A stretch of 64,000 nucleotides of DNA from Hysterium pulicare CBS 123377 (lineage: Eukaryota > Ascomycota > Dothideomycetes > Hysteriales > Hysteriaceae), in the NCBI GenBank assembly GCA_000467715.1, contig AJFK01001090.1:248001-312000 (forward strand), in the 5' to 3' direction. This document shows, one piece after another, positions 34,803 to 44,873 of the stretch. The notes below the pieces were generated by a model. That model had not been told where the DNA came from, did no database searches, and saw nothing but the letters and a program-made list of their open reading frames with translations. Made by a program: the position numbers and the translations under genes. Numbering within the stretch: the stretch's first letter is position 1; each line of letters starts with the position of its first letter.

Positions 34803-35909
34803 GTTTCGTAGATGATGTTGAGGGGTGCTGTAAGGATCTTGAATACCTAATTTGATCTGATTTTGATTCGATCTAATTCGATCTTCTTTGGTTTAGATTG
34901 GCCCAACTGGGTGGTTGGAGAGGTGTGTTAGACGAGTGTCTGTGTATCTTTAAGTCACGAGATGGAGTGGACTTTTATATGGTGCTTATTTCCCGCATTG
35001 TGCATTCCTGACCAAATCCAGACGTTGTTAAGAGTCCGTTGAATGAAATTGTGTGGCTGGTGCCTTGTCGTGCACAACGCGGCAGAAGGGGTAGAGTAGT
35101 ACATTGTGAAGATGCCTAGGTGGATAACCTGATTAGGACGGAGTCTGAAGGCTAGAGACGTCTTACATAATATACTACGTGGCGAGTATAGAAATCGATT
35201 CAAGGCTGCTGTAAAGTTAGGAGGGTACTAATATTGTGATGGTTCTAGATCCTGCGTATCGAGGAGGGGCTTTGTTGAATAGGGGGTGGATCTTATGAGG
35301 AGTTATGGTTTTGGTAGAAGGCGAGAATATCATCGAAGCAAGAAATACTAATTGCCTGTCCTCTTGAATGAGAAATTTCACGGTGCTTCATGCTATAATC
35401 ATGTGGTAAGTTGAGAAGTAATTGGTGACCATAGGGATGTTCGTGGTGACTTGAAAATAAAGTACTGCGCGCTGATTGGTTGAACGGCCGCGGCATGCAT
35501 GACTAAGTATTAGCTAATCCGAAACCTTCGCACGATCTATTTCTCCATTTTCCTCGTCTCCTGTAAACATCACCACAAATTCTTCAACAACATCGAAGCC
35601 TCACTTCTTTGAAGCTGTCGAGTAGGTTGGAGTTGAGACATGCGAAAGGATGGATGACCTGTGGCCGCTGAGCCTGTGGAGTGCCTAGAATCATGAAAAC
35701 ACCCCAACTAGCTCAACGCAATGGAAGAGAGATGGCTGAAATATCTCTATCCTAGCTCCTTTATCTTCATCGTGGTCTCGAGCAATAATTTCGAGACCGC
35801 CCACCACCAATGGCTCCTACAATTTTTCCATCTCTCTTATTCTGCCAAATCATTACACATACGATCCATAATATCACTGCCTATGACGATTTATCGACTA
35901 TTTTTAACT
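34803..35909. other. Intergenic, no gene seen
   Basis: About 1.1 kb. It begins with the promoter of the repeat-protein gene, where GATCTGATTTTGATTCGATC-like short repeats occur near 34850-34890. Open frames are short and unconvincing. Confidence 0.4.
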
Positions 35910-36580
35910 TCACACTATAGTAAATAGACATGTAGAGATGTTGCCTGTCATTTTGCGTTGGCGGTGATTGATTCTTAGAACTTTCACCCCGGGTATGTAG
36001 TGCTTTTCAATACCTTTCCTCGAGCCCGTTTCTTTTAATCGAAGTACTCTCACAATATTGAAGCCCCTAGTGCGGAGTTTATACCGGTCATCTTCATCGT
36101 TAGTGAGAGCATAGCGCTCCACTAACTACATCCTTAGAGACAAGGTCCTCTCCGCTATTCTCTTCATACATCGTACCACAACGATCTCTTCATCCTTTAC
36201 TCAAGAAGCTTAAAATTCTGTTGAATCTTTCGGACGACCCTCAACAGATACTATCATGTGGCTTTCGCTCAATGACCTTCCCGGACCTGGTCTCTACTCG
36301 AAGTCTAATGGAGCAATACTTCTCCACTGTATGATTAATCATTGTTGAAGTTAGCCTTCCCAAATGATGATCATCGCCTAAATTAGCTAGATCGAGCGAA
36401 AACCTGGGGAGTCCTGAAGATCTCAATGCTTATTCCCGGATCTTGCTGCTTCATAGATTCGGGAGTTTGCCTGTCAATGTACATCACTTCTTCCCTTTTG
36501 ATATCATTAGGATGCTGCACCACCATCAAAGCTTGAAGCCCTGTCACTGGATGACACTGTAAGGAAATCTAAATTGGTTG
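35910..36580 (-). pseudogene. Decayed unidentified gene
   Basis: On the minus strand three coding-like blocks follow one another in different frames: LMVVQHPNDIKREEVMYIDR and onward; LANLGDDHHLGRLTSTMINH with RLRVETRSGKVIERKPHD; and EEIVVVRCMKRIAERTLSLR with VERYALTNDEDDRYKLRTRG and VRVLRLKETGSRKGIEKHYI. Frame changes and stop codons separate them, and I could not find introns to connect them. Their composition (balanced charged residues, few runs) looks like real protein. The family is not recognised. Confidence 0.4.
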
Positions 36581-36800
36581 CTCTGGAAATATATATGTCT
36601 AAGTACAGTCTCGATGTTCTTCCTCCACGGTTAGAAGTCTGACTAACAGCCTGCCAGACTGGATGGATGGAGTCCCACACTATTCACCTCGGTCTGCCGT
36701 CATAGTCATGTAATGTCGAGTCGCAAAAACCATCCCCGCAGCGGACCGATTGAAGTACCAAGAGGAGGGGTATTCAGGTTCCGCGTTGGAATCATAAAGT

Positions 36801-36810
36801 TTATATAAAC
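36801..36810 (+). promoter_or_regulatory. TATA-like element
   Basis: TTATATAAAC lies 76-85 nt before the hydrolase start codon, a usual distance for a fungal TATA box. Confidence 0.45.
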
Positions 36811-36885
36811 ACGGCCCTTTGTTCACACAAAAGCCTTTTAGGCCTCTGTAGATATCTAGGAATTCCCTCGAATCAAATATTCACG

Positions 36886-37961
36886 ATGCCGAACACCAAA
36901 ATAGTAAAGGTGCCCCACCTCAAGAACACAGCCGCAGCCTATCAAACCCCCAACAACCAACCCATCGATCCGAAAAAGCCGACACTGATCCTCGTAAACT
37001 CCTTCACGACTTCTTCGGAACTTTACCGCGCTCAGTATGCGGATAAATCTCTCACAGACAAGATGAACCTTGTCGCCATCGAGCTGCTCGGCCACGGGCA
37101 GACGAGGACGGAGAATGAGAACTGGACGTATTGGGATACGGCGATTATGAATGTGCAGGTGATGGACGCATTGGGTATCGAGAAGGCTTTTGTGTTGGGG
37201 ACAAGTCAAGGGGGTTGGATCACTGTTAGAATGGCTTTGGTGGCACCTGATCGAGTACAGTTCTCCCTTCTCCCAACATTTCCGGAATCCCGAACTCTAC
37301 ATATACATAGAAACATGGCCTTCTAATCAATCAATCCCTTCTAGATCCTAGGAATCATTCCACTAGGCACATCCCTAGACTTCGAATCCGACCGCACCCG
37401 TTCTCTCGGCTGCTGGGATGCCCCTAATCTCCTGACCTCCAGCATCAACGAATGGACCAGCAACGAGAAAACCCCCAACTTCGAGCCCAGCGACGACTAT
37501 TGTAATTTCCTGATCGATATTGGTTTCGGCAAGAACTGTCCTTCCGATGTCCGCGAGCTCTGGAAGAAAACCATCAAGTCTAACTACCAAGGCGATGATG
37601 GACGGCGACGAGCCAGAATGGCTGCGATCAATTTAAGGGATAGAGATGGATTGCATCCGAGGTTGTGGGATATCAAGTGTCCGGTGCTTTGGTTACATGT
37701 AGGTTGGCTCTTTCCCTTCGCTTTCACTACTAGACGGCTTGGATTGCGGGAAAGGAGGTGGAGCAATGTTGCTAACTGACGCAGGGTACGGACGATGCTG
37801 TTTACTCAGTTGCGAATGCGGAGCAGGAGATCAAGCTGTTTAAGAATTCACCGGATGCGAGGTTGATTACTGTGAAAGATGGACAGCATTTCTTGAGCTT
37901 TTCACATCCAAAGGAAGTTGCGGAGAATCTTGTCCAGTTTGTTGGAAAGTATGGAAAATAA
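36886..37961 (+). CDS. Alpha/beta hydrolase
   Basis: Three exons (36886-37254, 37345-37698, 37785-37961) encode 299 residues. The fold is clear. TLILVNSF is the first strand with the oxyanion region, and ELLGHGQTR follows. The nucleophile elbow is GTSQGG with Ser107. GTDDAVYS holds the acid (Asp244 or Asp245), and DGQHFLSF holds His276. The spacing is that of a monomeric esterase or lyase-like alpha/beta hydrolase without a signal peptide, so probably cytosolic. The substrate cannot be told. Both introns are GT-AG and phase 0. Confidence 0.9.
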
Positions 37962-38165
37962 GCTGAAGAAGACTTGGCTGTTGGGACAAAGGTGTTATAA
38001 TATTTAGGATTGTTCTCTCACTTCACATACCGTGTTCAATTAGCTGCATCCCATCTCTATTTCTCCCCACATACTTCTGGATATACTCCACCGAAGGAGT
38101 TGAGATAATTCAAGTCTTCTCGGATGACGAGGAGATTAGGAAGGAGTATGGCAAGTGTTCATGCC

Positions 38166-39132
38166 TCAGGCCGATAGAGAGCAAATTACTCCAATCAACC
38201 CAATTATCCTTTCTAGTTCACATCCATCGAGTCCAATAATAAAGAAGTGAACTTTACCAAATTTGCCTAGAAAACAACACGCGAGATTGTAGTAGTCAGA
38301 GGCTGGGGTTGAAATGCCTCGGTCGCGTTTCTCTGCATAAAAATTATAGATTCTGGCGAACCTTCGGTCATCCAGATCCGAGATATAGTCGAGCGGGTAG
38401 AATCGTCGAAGCTTGAGCAGTGACCTGGACGTCGGATGTTGCTGAAGAAGAAGTGTACTATGGCCTTGTATTCGGTTTTTGGAACGATGGTGGCAAAGTG
38501 CTGACTGTGATGGAAGTTAGATAGGCAGTCGCCACAATATCAATACAGCCAGCTCTTGCAGCCTGGTCTCTAACAACCACTGCCCTTGTTAAGCGTGTCC
38601 AGTTTGGTTATCCCTGCATTAATATCGAGCTCTGACTTCCTCCGCGCGATCTTCTTAATCTTTTCTTACAATTCGGTAGACTGCTGTAGTAACGCCTATC
38701 TTGATGGTTTCGATGCGAGCGTTGATCTCCTCTTTCAGGCACTCGATATGTTCCAAAATGATTCTGATATCTTTGAGTTGATCACAACCCATAATATGCA
38801 GCGACTTCTCCAACCCTATCTTCTTGTATACTCTTATATCGAGTTCGGTCTCTTTTCGAGGTATTTGGATGGCTCTCCGATATTCTCCAATGGTTGTTCC
38901 GGCTTGTAAAATCATGGAGTAGGTAAGCATATGCGAATGCGCCTGCTAAAAGGCCCATAGGAATGTCAGCATGCCAGCAATACTGGCAGTGATGGAGAAG
39001 GGGCTGTTCCGCGTGGTAAATAGAGGCAAACTGGTTCTCTGGGGATGATATTGCAATCATATTTCGAGAGAGCTGATTCAGGGTGTTTTCCAACTCAGCT
39101 CTCCAACTCACATCACCATGTTCAATCCACAA
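38166..39132 (-). CDS. Uncertain multi-exon gene or decaying gene
   Basis: Two 3' exons are well supported. One ends at 38670 with GTAAGA (RRAIQIPRKETELDIRVYKK, LKDIRIILEHIECLKEEINA, VTTAVYRI). The other starts at 38504 after TCACAG in the same phase (SALCHHRSKNRIQGHSTLLL, RRFYPLDYISDLDDRRFARI, SDYYNLACCFLGKFGK) and stays open to 38166. Upstream, a frame from 39132 (MWIEHGDVSWRAELENTLNQ) and a hydrophobic segment, ITASIAGMLTFLWAF, in the exon frame suggest a soluble part, one membrane helix and a charged coiled-coil part. I cannot join the 5' part without crossing a TAG. The family is not recognised. Confidence 0.4.
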
Positions 39133-39340
39133 ATTGCCTGAAATGTAGTGTTATGCCATTGTATTTTGCAGGATCGTAGTGAAATCCGGCTTTCGTAGGA
39201 TGTAAGCCTTAACCTTCATGCACACCTTCGTAGGCTGTAGAGAGCAGGTGCTGATGTACATCTTCGCAGTAAGAGAATCCCAAATCAACACCACCCGTTT
39301 CCTTCCTACTCGCACAGTATGCCGTTGTCCATGCACGCTT

Positions 39341-39937
39341 CTAAACCTCTGCAATTTCCCTCAATCGTCGGATCGTTGAACGTGTAGCCGCGGCTGCTGG
39401 AGTTCTGTCCCAAGAATCATGATTAGTATTCATTGTGATAGAGTCCGAGGCCTGAATCCAGTGGGTTAGAGGGGTTATCTTACGACACTGTGTATGCACC
39501 ACCAGCGGTTGTCTTCCTGCAAGATCGACATTTCCAGATACCAACAGCTTCCCTCTTGACAGCGACCTTGCCGCAGAATGTGCAGGTGTAGCGGGCGTGT
39601 TGGGTAATCTAATGAAAAGCATCAAGTCAGCAGTTTGATCCTGACGCATCCATTCCACTTCCTCCATTTCTCTTGCTTCTGACTCCCAAATTCACAGCTT
39701 TATCGCAGCAATCGCGGTCGTGAGGGCTGAATCCGAAGTAGATTTGGGTATGCAGCAGGTAAAGGCAGGATTAAGATTTGTAGGCTCTCGTACCTCCATC
39801 TTCTTGACTTGCTTTCGCAGGGAAGCGCCATAGCGCGTGCCGTATTTTCCTTTCCATAATTAATATCATTTCAGAATTGTTATCCTTTTTAGACTTTATT
39901 TACCGGTAATGCCGACTTTCTTCGTTCGCTTCGTCAT
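39341..39937 (-). CDS. RPL43: 60S ribosomal protein eL43 (L37a family)
   Basis: Four exons (39937-39904, 39849-39794, 39608-39484, 39404-39341) encode 92 residues, the standard eL43 length. The sequence [19 protein letters not shown] is followed by the zinc-ribbon [19 protein letters not shown] and CRSC, then [19 protein letters not shown]. It binds zinc and sits near the E site of the large subunit. Small first exons and several introns are usual for fungal ribosomal protein genes. All introns are GT-AG. Confidence 0.97.
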
Positions 39938-40480
39938 TTTGTCGGTTTGTGTGGTTGAGGTTGCGGTGGAGGTCTCTAATTTGAGTTTGGGAGAAATTGT
40001 GGCTAAGGTTAGTTTAGCGAGAGTTATGCGACGCGGCAAAATGTTGTTCCGGTTCCGCTATCAAAGTCGCCTCGCAAGTTCATTACCTTGGCAAGCGAGT
40101 AGTACCTAAGAATAGGTAACTAGGTGATAAAACAAATAGCTAGGAGCCTTCAATGTCCATTTTCCAATTTCGTGGTGAGATTTGGCTATGTTCACTGCAG
40201 GAAGTCGTACCCTAACGAATAAAGGCGAATTGGGCTCGGTATGTATGATAGAAAGGTTATGGGAGGAATCGGAACTGGAAGAATCACGTGTGCTGACCAT
40301 TTTCTAATGCGCAATTTCTGATTGGTTGGACAATGGCTGCTGATGACATAGCTTCTTGGCACTCGGATTTCAAAGACGCATACCTGAATATTTCACGCAA
40401 CCCATTGCCTCTCCTATTCCTTCTCTGCTTCCTGTGATCTAGCCTAAATTCCCTAAATCTCTTTCCCGCTACTGGCCAAC
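39938..40480. other. Divergent promoter of RPL43 and ISA1
   Basis: About 540 bp between two divergent start codons. It contains a CACGTG near 40286 and two ATTGG (inverted CCAAT) sites close together near 40320-40326, which are plausible elements for a ribosomal/mitochondrial gene pair. Confidence 0.4.
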
Positions 40481-41203
40481 ATGTCATTCCCGCGATCCTC
40501 AACGGGTGCGCTGCTCCGAGTTGCCTCAACGACTTTTGCGCCACGGCGCTGTCCCCAATGTTTCCGACCGTTCTCGTCCTATAAGCCCTTCAAATCTGCC
40601 TTCAAACGTCAGATGCAGACTGCAACAGCTTATCATCCTACTTCAATGGACACTGAACCTCCACCGCCCCGTAATTTTGGAGTTCCAGATATTTCTATTG
40701 CGGGCAGTGGGCTAGAGGCCAAGCAACAGCAAAGTAGTACACCGGAAAATGAGGCACAGAAGAGCTCGCTGGCGCCAGTATCGAAGCCACCCCCTAAACC
40801 TCGGCGCTACAATTTCGGAGCTCGGAAAGCAACCATCAAGCTCACCCCTTCGGCTGTATCGCATTTACGACAACTCCTAGACCAACCAGAACCGAAACTC
40901 ATACGGATTGCGACAAAAGCAAAGGGATGCTCGGGACTGGCATATCACCTGGAATATGTGGACAAGCCTTCGAGGCTGGATGAACAGGTCGAGCAAGATG
41001 GGGTCAAGGTCTTGATTGACAACAAGGCATTGCTCAACATCATCGGAAGTGAGATGGATTGGTTAGAAGACAAGCTCAACGAGCGGTTCGTCTTTAAAAA
41101 TCCAAATATCAGTAAGTCACCAGATCCTCATGGATTGTCGAGCATGGCTAATTGTACGATAGCGGAACAATGCGGCTGCGGAGAGTCCTTCAGTGTTTCA
41201 TGA
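40481..41203 (+). CDS. ISA1: Mitochondrial iron-sulphur assembly protein Isa1
   Basis: Two exons (40481-41111 and 41163-41203) encode 223 residues. A long Arg/Ser-rich mitochondrial leader and a disordered linker precede the A-type carrier domain, which starts near IKLTPSAVSHLRQLL. The three conserved cysteines are Cys150 in AKGCSGLAYHLEY and Cys214 and Cys216 in EQCGCGESF. Isa proteins bind iron or [2Fe-2S] and act with Isa2 and Iba57 to make [4Fe-4S] clusters for aconitase, lipoyl synthase and others. The intron is 51 nt with no in-frame stop, so the unspliced frame is also open; splicing restores the canonical NPNITEQCGCG. Confidence 0.95.
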   Translation: MSFPRSSTGALLRVASTTFAPRRCPQCFRPFSSYKPFKSAFKRQMQTATAYHPTSMDTEPPPPRNFGVPDISIAGSGLEAKQQQSSTPENEAQKSSLAPVSKPPPKPRRYNFGARKATIKLTPSAVSHLRQLLDQPEPKLIRIATKAKGCSGLAYHLEYVDKPSRLDEQVEQDGVKVLIDNKALLNIIGSEMDWLEDKLNERFVFKNPNISKSPDPHGLSSMANCTIAEQCGCGESFSVS

Positions 41204-41352
41204 AGAATCCTATACTCTATCTATCAAATTTCATTGTACATATTCATTACACCTTGCATAGCATTCCAGCGACCTGGCGTTATACATTGGCGGCACTTTG
41301 AACGATTCGAAATCAAATCACGAACCATTTACCGGCATTTTCCTCCTCCAAG

Positions 41353-41807
41353 TTAGAACTTTCCGGGCTCAAAGTCCACTATCCGAACATGTTCCAAGAC
41401 TCCCTCAAGACTCGCCACGAACTCTAAATGAGCCGGGTCCTTATTGAGGTAGTGTTCACGATCTTCCTCATTCTCGAACTCAACGACGAAACCGTGCGTG
41501 AAGCCACCCTACAATCGATTTATTAGCGTGATGGTATAACACGCATACCGGAAGGAAGGGGGTTCAACTACTTGATGTCCTTCGGGACTGTTGTCACGTC
41601 CGCCCATGGAAGACTTTAAGTATGGCTTTTTGGTGGTCGGATGGATGCATTTGTCTCGGAGTCCGAGCATCCGGTTGCAGACCTGTAAGCTGCTGCATCA
41701 GATAGAGCTCTATCAGTATATATCCCAATGAAAGGACTCACGTCTTGAACTTGCTCATGAGCGGTTGTCGGCTTGAATTCGAAGAGGACGATGTGGATGA
41801 TTGTCAT
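41353..41807 (-). CDS. Stress-responsive A/B barrel (Dabb) domain protein
   Basis: Three exons (41807-41742, 41682-41572, 41508-41353) encode 110 residues, the size of a single Dabb domain. Typical features are the first strand MTIIHIVLFEFKP, LRDKCIHP, the conserved GGRDNSPEGHQGGFTHGFVV and the end EFENEEDREHYLNKDPAH followed by EFV. Dabb proteins are small dimeric ferredoxin-like folds, some enzymatic and some stress-induced. The specific role here is not known. Both introns are phase 0. Confidence 0.92.
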
Positions 41808-42173
41808 TTCGGCTTGATCTATGCCTATCTGTAGTGCTGTTGATTTCCGAAGCAATTGTTTTTGAAATTGGAGGCTTTGGAGGGGCATATATATCTTCGA
41901 AGCTTAGTAAAGCAAAGGTAGAGAGCGGCGGAATGACGTTCAAAGCTGCCGCAGCCAAGCGAACGAAAACGATGTGAAGCTCCATCCATCAGATCGTCAA
42001 AACCGCAATGCGGACGTTTACGTTCATGCCTCTATTAAACGGCCTTCACTTCAGACGCGTTGTACAGTAATCCGCTTATTGATTATTGTGCATCTACATC
42101 CCTCCTTCTAGGCCCGCCCTCATCACCCATCCGGCAAGGAGCTCCGCATCCATCTCAATACCTCAATACTGTG

Positions 42174-43142
42174 ATGATGGCTGCGACGACCCTCCCCGAA
42201 GAAATCCACTACCTCATAATACGATTCGCAGCCTCAATCCCAGACCTTCCTCTCTCCATCTCGTCCCCCAGAACAAACACAACTCTCACCCTCAAACGCC
42301 TAATCCGCTCCTCACTTCCCCCAACGCACGCCTCATCCCGTCTGCGCCTGATTTACGCAGGAAAAGTACTCGCAGACACAGCGCCATTATCCCTTTCCCT
42401 CAAATTACCGCCTCCCCCACCACCGAAGAGCGGGACATACAATGAAAATGGTCCAGGTAGTAAAGGCAAAGGCAAACAGCCCGTCCGCGACGACTCCACA
42501 CCAGCGGACGAGAGCAGCATATCCAACAGCCACAAATACTACATCCACTGCTCTCTAGGCGACGATCTCTCACCCGCCGACCTCGCCGCCGAAGCTTCCG
42601 CAGCGCTAACTTCCGAAACCGCGTTGCGGCGACGAGAAGCCAGTTCGAAGCCTCTCCGAACACATGGCAAGTCCAGCAGCGATGCTACAGATGGCGTTCC
42701 AGGAAGAAGAGGCAGCTCGACTACCACGCCTGCGCCCCAGGGATTCGACAGACTCCTTTCGGCCGGCTTCACGGCATCCGAAGTCGCGAGTTTAAGATCC
42801 CAATTCCTGACCAACCTCTCGTATACACATACGCCTGATAACATGCCCTCGCCCTCTGTGCTCCGCCGACTCGAAGACCAGTGGTTGGATTCGTCGGCGA
42901 ATGTAGAGCAGCCTCAATCGGCTACAGATCTGGGGGATTCTGGGTGGGGCGCGGGGTTTGGGGTTGAAGATGGCGGACTGGATGATATGCTGTTTGGATA
43001 CTTGACGGGATTTTTGTGGCCGCTTGTTGCAGTGGTTTGGGGGATGAGAGAGGAGGGGGTTTGGACGAGGAGACGGCAAGTTGCGGTTGTGATGGGTTTG
43101 GCGTTGAACTGTGCATTTGGGTTTTTGAGGTGGAGTTCGTAG
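42174..43142 (+). CDS. dsc3: Dsc E3 ubiquitin ligase complex subunit 3
   Basis: The frame encodes 322 residues from MMAATTLPEEIHYLIIRFA. The N-terminal half is a ubiquitin-like domain with SSRLRLIYAGKVLADTAPL, split by a Pro/Gly/Lys-rich insertion and resuming at KYYIHCSLGDDLSPADLA. The C-terminal half has the DUF2407-type helix GFDRLLSAGFTASEVASLRS. It ends with two probable membrane helices (YLTGFLWPLVAVVWGM and VAVVMGLALNCAFGF). In fission yeast and Aspergillus the Golgi Dsc complex ubiquitinates substrates so that SREBP can be cleaved and hypoxia adaptation can occur. The open frame extends 38 codons upstream, but the residues there do not fit the domain, so I chose the ATG at 42174. Confidence 0.88.
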   Translation: MMAATTLPEEIHYLIIRFAASIPDLPLSISSPRTNTTLTLKRLIRSSLPPTHASSRLRLIYAGKVLADTAPLSLSLKLPPPPPPKSGTYNENGPGSKGKGKQPVRDDSTPADESSISNSHKYYIHCSLGDDLSPADLAAEASAALTSETALRRREASSKPLRTHGKSSSDATDGVPGRRGSSTTTPAPQGFDRLLSAGFTASEVASLRSQFLTNLSYTHTPDNMPSPSVLRRLEDQWLDSSANVEQPQSATDLGDSGWGAGFGVEDGGLDDMLFGYLTGFLWPLVAVVWGMREEGVWTRRRQVAVVMGLALNCAFGFLRWSS

Positions 43143-43452
43143 GGGGTTTGGGATTGGGGCCTGCCAATCGGATTCATGTATCAATATACCATTTAGCATG
43201 AACCTAGTAAATATATTTCATAGCAGAGGTCTTGGAGCGGATCACAAATCCTGCATTGAGATGTCACCCCCCTGTAATACGCTCCGAACTGTTTAAGTAA
43301 CACCCAGCATGCATAGGTTGAGATCCCAAAGGTTAAGAGTAGGTTGAAAGAGACAATATGTATGAGGTGTTGGAGTACAGTGCTGATAAAACCAAAGCGC
43401 CATTTGCAGTATCTCGTACAGAAGTTTCAAAACGCCGGATCCCCTCATTCAT

Positions 43453-44402
43453 CTACCTCCGGAACTTGCTAACAATGACGGCAATAATAAGCAGAACCAG
43501 AACCGTGATGATCGCAATCGTAATGATCTTATTCGTAGCCATCCTGTAACAGCATCGTCAGCACGCTTCCCGTTAAAAAAGCCCGAATCTGCACTCCGAA
43601 TCAGATCGGTGACTCCGACGAGTCAAGCCAAGAGTAAAGTATGAAAGGAAATTCAGGGAAAGAGTGAATCCATACCTCCTAGCCATTCCCTTGAGCGTTT
43701 TAATACTCCGATCCGTGTAACCTTCACTCTCTATCAACCTCCCTCTCGTGTTCTCAATCTGTTCCCTTTGCCTTGCCAAATCACCCAACGTATTCCTTCC
43801 AATATCTTCTGTCTCAAGCGCAATCCTCTGACTCTCCCTCAACCGTCCACTACTCCTATCTAGCCGTTCTGTACCGGACAAAAGCTGCTGGCGCTGTTCG
43901 AGCTGGTCGTCTGTGGTTGGGTTGTCCGTGTATCGAGAGCCAAAGAGCGCGCGCCGATCATCGGAGAGGGATTTGAGTTTGCGCGAGAGTGAGTCGATGT
44001 CGGATTCGTGGTTGCGGAAGCGGGAGTTTATGGCGGACTTGGAGGGGGCGGGAATGTTGGGTTTTTCTATGCGCATTTGGTCTAGCTATTCATTGTTAGT
44101 ATGTTCTCTATTCTAGGTTAATAGAATTGATGAAGCAGCTCCGCTTCAAGCCTTTGGAATCTGTAAAGGTGCTGCAGCAGTAATATTGCTGCCTTCGAAG
44201 TATAACGGAGGGATACACCCACAATCTCTTTCGCTTCCTCCAACGCCCTCTCTGCCTGTCTAACAGCCGCTTTCCTTGGCTCCCCGGATAACTCTGGTAT
44301 CTGATCTAGTTTCTGATTCAAGTCCGCCTGTACGAGCTTCAGCTCTGCCTCGTAACCATTGAAGCGTTCAGAACCGGCGTCTGAGTCTAGGAGGTTCGAC
44401 AT
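43453..44402 (-). CDS. VTI1: v-SNARE Vti1
   Basis: Three exons (44402-44223, 44085-43676, 43543-43453) encode 226 residues. The N-terminal three-helix domain reads YEAELKLVQADLNQKLDQI and SGEPRKAAVRQAERALEEAK. The Qb-SNARE motif covers ETEDIGRNTLGDLARQREQI and GRLIESEGYTDRSIKTLKGM. The last exon supplies the single C-terminal anchor, IITIAIITVLVLLIIAVIV, with a few basic residues after it. Vti1 functions in Golgi-to-endosome and vacuolar fusion. The first intron is 137 nt; reading through it gives a false end near 44118. Confidence 0.95.
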
Positions 44403-44576
44403 TGTGGTGATCGCGGTATTCGTCGAGTACGGTTAAGCCAGTTGGTGTGAGAGTAAATTCGTGAAGTGTATACGGTGGTGAGGATGTGGTGTGGTGTTGA
44501 ATAAAGGTTGGAGGCGATCTGTGACGTTTGAGAATGGCGCAGGCACCGCCGAACCAAGCAAGGGTCCTTGTTGGGT

Positions 44577-44594
44577 CACGTGCCGTCAGCCAAT
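44577..44594. promoter_or_regulatory. CACGTG and CCAAT in a divergent promoter
   Basis: A CACGTG (44577-44582) and a CCAAT (44590-44594) lie 8 nt apart between the VTI1 start and the amine-oxidase start. Close spacing of these two elements is common in fungal promoters bound by bHLH factors and the CCAAT complex. Binding is inferred. Confidence 0.35.
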
Positions 44595-44873
44595 AGGGCT
44601 GCAGATCAACATTCCACGCCTATTGTGTACCTCCTCTCATATCAACACCAAAAATGTATACAGCTATTTCCAGCTCTAAAAATTGGCCTGCTCTTCTAGG
44701 GTGTTGTTCAGGGTGGTTCCAATGTTCGATATTCTGCCGCTAACATGAAACTATATCTGCTTCAAGAATGGATGACTTCATGACTATTCTTCGGCGTTTT
44801 CATTGTTCAATTCTATTCAGTTCTCACGTTCTTTTCAAATAGTTCGTGTCATTGATCTACTATCACTGAGGAG

